Assembly (NCBI RefSeq): GCF_037975245.1
Contig: NC_092570.1
Location: 15,063,501 to 15,127,500, forward strand
From: Apostichopus japonicus
Lineage: Eukaryota > Echinodermata > Holothuroidea > Aspidochirotida > Stichopodidae
Direction: 5' to 3'
DNA: 64,000 nt
The position numbers and the translations under genes are program-made. The first letter of the stretch is position 1. Every line of letters starts with the position of its first letter. The notes below the pieces were generated by a model. It searched no databases. It worked only from the letters and a program-made list of their open reading frames with translations, and was not told the DNA's origin. Positions 57,046 to 64,000 of this stretch are shown here, piece after piece.

Positions 57046-57143
57046 GAGGGCCTGACGTTTCGATTCTAGCAGGATCTTCTTCAAAATCAGCCTCTGAAGA
57101 TGATCCTGCTAGGATCGAAACGTCAGGCCCTCTTACTTTTACA
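57035..57143. repeat. hammerhead-like copies D and E in inverted orientation
   Basis: A ~48-bp inverted repeat around an ~11-bp spacer. Right arm, plus strand: GCCT, CTGAAGA, T, GATCC-TGCTA-GGATC, GAAA, CGTC, AGGC: all core boxes intact, 4-bp stem I, 5-bp stem II. Left arm, minus strand: same core, but TTGAAGA and a weakened stem II (GATCC/GAATC), and its 5' stem I flank is lost. Confidence 0.55.
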
Positions 57144-57258
57144 TGTACATCAAATTAAATGGACAGGAGCGGTTTTGTCATCTTGAAATATAAAATTACT
57201 TCAAAATCATGAATCACATATAACCCCCTCCTCCCCTCCCCATCCCCTTCCCCTCCCC

Positions 57259-58764
57259 TAACGTTATTCCCGAGATATGGAAAACCTCAATCATAATCCC
57301 GGTTCCTAAAACAAAAGTGGTCTCATGTTTAAATGACTACCGTCCGATATCACTCACGTCAAATATCATGAAATGTCTGGAAAGGGTGGTACTAAAACTT
57401 CTTCTAGCTGAAAAAGGTGTTGTTATAGATGAAAATCAGTTTGCCTACCAAAGCAGAAGAGGTGTAGATGACGCAATACTTGTTTACCTGCATGGGGTCT
57501 TGAAGCACATAGACCAACCCAAAACGTCTGTGAGGTCAATCGTCATTGACTTCTCGAGTGCATTTAACACTATTAAGCCCAATATATTAGTACAAAAACT
57601 GTTAGACATGCAAGTGAACTATAACATCGTACTCTGGGTCCTCAATTATATGCGTTGCAGACCTCAGATGGTTAGAATGGGTGATTTCAGATCTGACCAG
57701 TGTGTCATTAGTACGGGTGCCCCCAAGGTACGGGTGCCCCCAAGGATGTGTGCTCCCACCAGTGCTGTTCTGCTTATACACAAATGATTGTAAAATATCG
57801 AGTGACCAATGCAATATGATCAAATATGCTGATGATACCGTGCTGACTGGTCTCCTTTGTAATAATGACAGCTCTGTCTTTGTTAGTGAAGTACAGAAAT
57901 TTGTTGGTTGGTGTAAAAGTAACAGTCTGATGTTAAATATAAATAAAACTAAGGAACTAGTGTTTGATTTTAGGAAAGGAAATATTGTCCACGATCATGT
58001 CATAATTGATGGCAAAGTAGTTGAGAGGGTAGAAAGCTACAAGTACCTGGGAACGTATATTGATAATAAACTTAATTGGAATGTTCACACAAAGGCTGTT
58101 AAGGGTAAAGCCTGCCAACGACTTTATTTCCTTAGAAAATTGAAACAATGCAGAGTTAATTATACCATCATGAAATTATTCTACCAGTCAATCATCCAAA
58201 GTGTCATAACGTCCAGTATTATATGTTTCTTTGGCAGTATGTCGAAGAAGTACAGGGCAGAACTGGAACGTGTTCGGAAGTTAGCTGAACGTTTCATTGG
58301 TTCAAGTCTTCCGTCACTCTCAACCATATATGAAGAGAGTCTGTTGAAGAAACTAAAAAATATAAAAGAAGATCACACACACCCTTTTCATAGTCATATC
58401 ATTTTCAACAGATCCGGGATACGATTACAGGTGCCCAATACTAAAACGTCCAGGTTCCGTAATTCTTTCTTACCTAATGCAATATACTTATTTATCTCGC
58501 GTGCAAAGCGATTTGGCCACAGTGTGTGATCTGTCACTTGCAGCCCTCTGTGCTGCCTCTGTTACTGTTTTGGTTCTGCTTATTTAGTTTTATTCTCGTA
58601 GCTGTTCACTTATAGTTTGTTTATTGTATGATTGTGTTTGTATTCACTAATGTTTTATGTTTACAGTCGACGGGAAATGATTTCCGTTTTCTGTTTTCTG
58701 AAATGGACAATCAAGTTTCTATCTATCTATCTATCTATCTATCTATCCATCTATCTATCTATCT
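57259..58764 (+). mobile_element. decayed Rex1/CR1-like non-LTR retrotransposon
   Basis: The reverse transcriptase starts inside the domain (VIPEIWKTSIIIPVPKT, then YRPISLTS) and continues through DFSSAFNTI to STGAP, then in another frame through MIKYADDTVLTG (YADD at 57825-57836), YKYLGTYIDNKLNW and on to a stop at 58529. The 17-bp unit at 57712-57745 is duplicated at the frame break; an apparent single-base loss adds to it. The 3' end is a (CTAT)n run at 58716-58764, typical of this kind of LINE. 5'-truncated and inactive. Confidence 0.9.
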
Positions 58765-58981
58765 AACTTCACTCACATACATGACATCATTGTGACGTAG
58801 TCTTGTACATTTATTTGTAGCAAATACAGACACATATAGAAAGTGAGGCATATGAGCTCGTTGATGTCACTCTTGGACTTGATCAAGTCGTCCTCTTGAG
58901 TGTGAAGAAACATATTAAAACTTTGAAAACTCGCAATTGGAACAGTTTTTTGGTTTTTTCCCTCAACATCAATCCAAATTG

Positions 58982-59161
58982 ATGATGGTTAGGTGTGTGT
59001 CTCTCTTTGGAATGCTGACTATCTTACTTGTCCTTTGTTTTCTATTGTTTTTCGTACCGTCAAACAAAGACTTTCTTCCGGTCCGAAACCAACTTCTTGA
59101 AACGTCCCCCCACACGTTTTGGATCAAATACGACGAAGAACAAAACTTTCCCGACAAATAA
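58982..59161 (+). CDS. hypothetical type II membrane-like ORF, 59 residues
   Basis: ATG ATG at 58982. A short N-terminus is followed by a strongly hydrophobic stretch (MLTILLVLCFLLFFV, about residues 11-25), then a polar region with NFPDK before TAA. The layout resembles the N-terminus of a Golgi glycosyl- or sulfotransferase, but no catalytic domain follows in any frame I could recognise. It may be a broken gene or chance. Confidence 0.25.
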   Translation: MMVRCVSLFGMLTILLVLCFLLFFVPSNKDFLPVRNQLLETSPHTFWIKYDEEQNFPDK

Positions 59162-59169
59162 AGTACGGT

Positions 59170-62100
59170 ATGACATGAAAGATCGTTTTCGCTTAGCTAC
59201 AGTAGTTTAGTAAATCTTCCGTAATCATCGAGAAGGCTAATTCCTCACAGAGGGGGGGGGGGGGGGGAGGCATTTAAAAGGTTTTTCTACTTTCTAAGGC
59301 TTGTTGTATCCTGGGCTGCTTGTAATTATCATCAACCATAATGTAAGGTTCCTTTAGTAAATATACACAAGGTCAATCCATCAATGTTAAAGACCTCTCT
59401 TGGCTTTTCTTTTCGAGGGGGACGTGAAACGAGTTGGAATGAAATGTATTTTTATTCTGCTTCTTGGTATTCAGTGTTTACCATTTGTCTTCCAAAGGAG
59501 GGGACTTTCTGTAATGAAGCGCTTTTACAAAACTAACAAATATCGCCGAATTTGGACCATGTTCGCGCAAGTTCCCGTTTTGGGTCTTAAATTAAACAAC
59601 CAAAGTGAAAGAACGAAAACGACTGATCATGGTTACTTCGTGTATATATGTTGTGATTTATGTTGCAATTAATAAAAGGGGGCATAGGGGAAGAGTTTTT
59701 CCTTCTTTTCATGAACTTCTTGGAAAGTATGTTCTGAAAATAAAGTTCCTTGACTTAATATCATTTATTTTTCTCTTTTTAAATAAATACCGATATACAT
59801 TCGTTTTGAAATGGAAAATATATTCGACATCAACCATGTTTTACTTTTGACGTAAACTTGTTGTAATAACAAACATTAAGCTATCAACTGAAATAAGTAT
59901 CACCAATATTTGTCCTATAATTTATAACTAAACTTCGTGGTGAGATATTGTATCTGGCAATACTAAAAACTTATATATTTATCAAAACTGAGTAATATCC
60001 AAATTACGTATGACTGATTAAGTTAGGAACGTGAACCTTATGGAAAGGGACAGGGGCGGATCCAAGCATTTATTAAGGAGACTGTGTGGCTCAGGGGTCG
60101 TTCATGCCGACTCACGTGTAGGGCGATCCGAGCGTCCCGCCCCCTCCCCAGTGAGAGCGAGAAAACAAATTAGAGTTACATTCTGAATCATATTTATATT
60201 TCTACTTATAAACTATGTCAACAAATAAGGTCGTAACGCAAGGTTGTGCTATTGAATACTTTGAAATTAAAAATAAAACAGTCGGAAACGTTCTCCCGAC
60301 TATCGATGGAAGTGGGGGAGGGGGATCCCCTTCCCCATCTCCTCCTCTTCACCACCCCTTGTGTACATCTCTGCCCTTTATGTCATGCTTAAATTTTACA
60401 AACCAAAATACTTAATATCAGAAATACTTTCATTTGACACCAAAGGTAGAATACCACAGTAAAAATAATCCACTCGATGTCGAACAATTTGGATGAAAAA
60501 TGTTCAAATCATTCAACTCAGACCTGTTTATTCCCATTCTTCTTGCAAACAAGTAGAATTTTATTCCAATCTAACCCGTAGGAAAGCAATTGATCTACGT
60601 AATTGTGATGTCAAACAATCAGTTTAATAAAATTAAACGTTTTAATAGCAACAATTCTCGAGTTGATATTGTTGTTTATTTCTATATATAACACATGTGT
60701 TTCGTTAACCTCAATCGTATACATGTATCATGTACCGTGAGTTGTGAATTAAACAGAATTTTCTCCGAGGGCAGGTCCTATTTTACTTCTAAGTGTCAGT
60801 ATGGACGAACTGCACGATCCAAGGGAATTGATTTCCTCATTTGGACGGTAATGAGCGGTTTCTTAGCAAAACAGATTCAATCTGTTGACACTTTTGATCT
60901 CTACTTTCGATCCGATATGGTGACAATCGCTTTGTCTTTATCCGTATAGCAGGGCATTATTTAGAAGAAATAATGAACAGTTAGAGAGAACGCTGATGGA
61001 GCGGTGTACTTAAATCTTTAAGGCATTCCATTTGTAATTATAAGATCCACAATCTATAAGTGAGAGAGAGAGAGAGAGGGGGGGGGGGGGAGAGTTTTAA
61101 CTCATTTGCTGTTTTTCCTTTTTAAACAAATATACTGTCGATAACCGTGTACTATCTTTGAGTAGCTTTGATACTTAAAACAAATCTTAGTGATTACTAG
61201 ATAAGCTTTAAAATAAAAGCCTATACAGATCGAAAAAAGGGAAATTTTCAACGAACGAGCCAAAGAATTTATAATGAATGATTGTGCGTAGATATTCGGC
61301 TCCAAATTGGTGAAACCTTTTTAATTATTAATGTAAATGAGGCTCAAGAGGTATAGTTGCGGTTTTGGGTAAGAGATTGACGTTGCTAAGTGAAGAAGGG
61401 AGAAGGGAAATGAAGTGTTCTGTTGTCAAACATAATTGCTGGCAATAAATCAAAGTTATTATGCATAGTTATAGGCTCATTATTGTAAGGATATATATCC
61501 CATGGAGTGTATACATTTATTAGGGAGTTGTATCCTCTAGCAGTTCCCTGCATTTCTATGGGATATCCTACGGATATATCCATCACATATAGAAAAACAC
61601 TTCCTACGAATCCGTCCCAGCGAGGGTGTGGAGAAATTTGGTGTGGATAAATCCAAGGTGATATTTGAATATTTGAATATTCATTTTTGGTTATAATACG
61701 GGTTAAATGTTTTATGTAAATAAGCCAAAAGTTGCCACCGATTTTTCAATTATGTATTATGTATTTCTAACAATTTGATTTTTTTTCACCACTTTTACTT
61801 TCTACAGAAAGGTTTTCTTCTTTGGCATAACTCCTGTTTTTCGGTGAGTTGGAATTAAAATTTTCCCTATTCTTCTTTCATTGTTATACATTAACATTGT
61901 AACTGAGATTAAACTAAGGTAAAGGCTCCAACATTTGAACACGATTTAATCTACTCTGATAAATCTTTATCTTCGATATTTGTCCCCTGCCTACACCTAA
62001 TCTCACCCTCTGCCCAGAATCTTATTTAATCGCTACCGATGAATTCCTCACGACCATATTAACCAACACACCACCCATACCCCCCTTATTTATCAACACT

Positions 62101-63270
62101 GTATCCTACTAAGTAACGGGAGTGATATGGCTTCTCAAAGAGTTGCTTTTACAAAACTCTATTGGAGAATCTTTGATCAAAGAAAACAAAAAGTCAGGCA
62201 ATACTAAACACTAATATGTTTTTAGCCTACCCCGTGCCTCATACCCCACCCCACCCCCCTCTCCTTCACTCTCTAGTACACCCTCCTCTCTGCTTTTCGA
62301 CAATTCTATTTCTTTTGTCCAGCTTTAAGCTCTGTTTGCTTCTTAAGAAAAGAAAAGAAAAGTGGTTTCCTCGATTTCCCCAATAACGACAAAGACATTG
62401 TTTCATCGACTGTATTGTAAATCTAGCCAAGTTTTCATTCGGATACAAAACAAATTGCGCCTTTCAAGTCAGCTACAGATTTTAAAGCACTACACGAGAG
62501 CATTGGACAAGAGTTTAGTATCTCTAATTTCCCATCTCAATTTACCAAAAAATGATATATATTAGCATATGAAGGCCATTTCCACTCTATAGAAATACTT
62601 CTTATTTGTGTTTTTGTTGGTATATTAAGTTTAGCCCCAAATTCCTCCTCCCTCTCAGGCTCCGCCCCATGCATACCCAAAGACCTTTACCCCCGATACA
62701 CCTGTTCGAGGCTCAGAATAATATTATGATAAAATAGGTAGACTACAATCGTACCGTAAAAAAATCCCAACATTATCCGGAACTTAAGTTAAGGTTTTCA
62801 GTTATTCCAACTCATGTAGAATATGTCTTACCAAATATGAAACCCCTCAAAATAAAAAATAAATAAATGTGATTCCGCGATGAAACATGGCTGAACAGTT
62901 TATGGAGACATAAACTACACTTTGAAAATTAGAAAGGTAAGCTTTTAAATCATTTTTTTACGACATTCATTGCGTATATATGTCTTTTTTTTTGGGGACT
63001 TTGCCAGGAACTTTCCTTGATGAATACATTAACTTTGTCGAGCTTAAAATCTTACATGTAGACTAACGCGCGACCTTCGCAGATTCGCTAATGACATAAT
63101 AACAAAGAATGAAGATATTTTTGGCATAATAAAGAGAGAGTAATATTGGAAGAGAGAGAGAAATTGAGAGAGAGAGAGACATGACATGGATGGAGAGTGA
63201 ATGTACTATGTGATGAATGTAGTCACTTCATATCTCGAACCTTACAACGGATTTATCTTAAGATACATGA
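59170..63270. other. no gene recognised
   Basis: Short ORFs only (59400-59850, 60695-60949, 61386-61586 minus). None has a recognisable motif. A GA-rich run followed by G-rich bases lies at about 61063-61092. Confidence 0.35.
60045..60145. mobile_element. possible non-autonomous transposon fragment
   Basis: CAGGGGCGGATCCAAGC at one side and CCCGCCCCCTCCCCAG at the other resemble worn hAT-type ends. No clear target duplication is visible. Confidence 0.25.
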
Positions 63271-63277
63271 GTTTGTC

Positions 63278-63447
<170 letters not shown>

Positions 63448-63454
63448 TGTGCCC

Positions 63455-63540
63455 ACGCTGGGCGGCACTGGGCGACTCCGCCCAGCACTAAAAACTAACG
63501 CCCAGTACTGTTTTAAAAATCGCGAATCCCGCCCAGCACT
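63455..63540 (+). repeat. short repeat of GCCCAGCACT motifs
   Basis: GGGCGGCACTGGGCG, then CGCCCAGCACTA, CGCCCAGTACT and CGCCCAGCACTA, so both orientations of one motif occur within 85 bp. Confidence 0.7.
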
Positions 63541-64000
63541 ATTTTCATCTAAAATCCCAAGATTCCTTACAATATATTCAACATAAATTGGGCCTAGTCT
63601 ATGCCAAATATATATATATATATATATAGATAGATATATATATAATATTAACAGGCAAGGTTTTCTCCAAAATACTATTAAGCTCGTTGTTAAGAATTCG
63701 ACCTATTTCCGCTGCAAAGTATTCATGTAATATTGTTTGGAATAAATGAAACGCAATGTCGCTTTTAAAACGATACAATAATTCCTCTAAATAAAAAACC
63801 TTGCCATCTTTTCCCCCATAGCATTTAGTGATAGTATCACGGTTTCGCCGAGAGTATCGAGACAGGAAATATTATCTCCTACGGTGTGATGTTCATCTCT
63901 AAAAAATATTGCTTTGCGATTTTTGTTTTACATTAATGAGAAAGTTTGCCCTACAGTGGTAATAACTAAGTATGTATTTTCAAGTTGAAAGTATGAGAAA

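Overview
This window is animal (metazoan) nuclear DNA. It holds one large spliced gene on the + strand, long AT-rich introns, and a repeat-dense intergenic region. There are no operons, ribosome binding sites or compact bacterial gene packing. The retrotransposon types, tRNA-derived SINE heads, poly(G/C) tracts and TA microsatellites suit a marine invertebrate deuterostome. An echinoderm, perhaps a sea cucumber, is my best guess, but that is an inference.

From 1.0 to 25.4 kb lies a complete or nearly complete ANKMY1 gene (ankyrin repeat and MYND domain-containing protein 1). I assembled 15 coding exons with GT..AG boundaries. Every intron phase matches across every junction. The coding sum is 3,777 nt, a multiple of three, predicting 1,258 residues: six MORN repeats, ankyrin repeats interrupted by a long acidic disordered insert, a conserved post-ankyrin helix region, one C-terminal MYND zinc finger, and a Gly/Ser/Arg/Lys-rich tail on a last exon after a 5-kb intron. 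Its introns hold L2/CR1-like LINE 3' ends (one abutting a splice acceptor), tRNA-derived SINEs, a 30-bp minisatellite, a pentanucleotide satellite, a TTAA-bounded MITE and a ~190-bp satellite array.

From 25.4 to 64 kb I find no confidently coding host gene. Two short ORFs or exons could belong to unrecognised genes: a signal-peptide-like first exon at 42.74 kb and a type II membrane-like ORF at 58.98 kb. The rest is mobile and repetitive DNA. It includes three decayed non-LTR retrotransposons (46.7, 55.3 and 57.3 kb), a hAT-like MITE with a perfect 8-bp target duplication (38.2 kb), several large foldback palindromes (34.1, 35.3, 36.3, 39.7 kb), a compound tandem duplication (51.5-52.4 kb), and TA and tetranucleotide microsatellites.

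The most unusual signal is a dispersed family seen at 14.6, 29.1, 52.5 and 57.0-57.1 kb (five copies). Its shared core can be drawn as a hammerhead-ribozyme-like fold: a CUGANGA-type box, a GAUCC/GGAUC hairpin, a GAAA box, ACGUC, and complementary flanks that would form stem I. Hammerheads of this minimal stem III type are known from Penelope-like retroelements. I cannot test activity or search the genome here, so this is a hypothesis.
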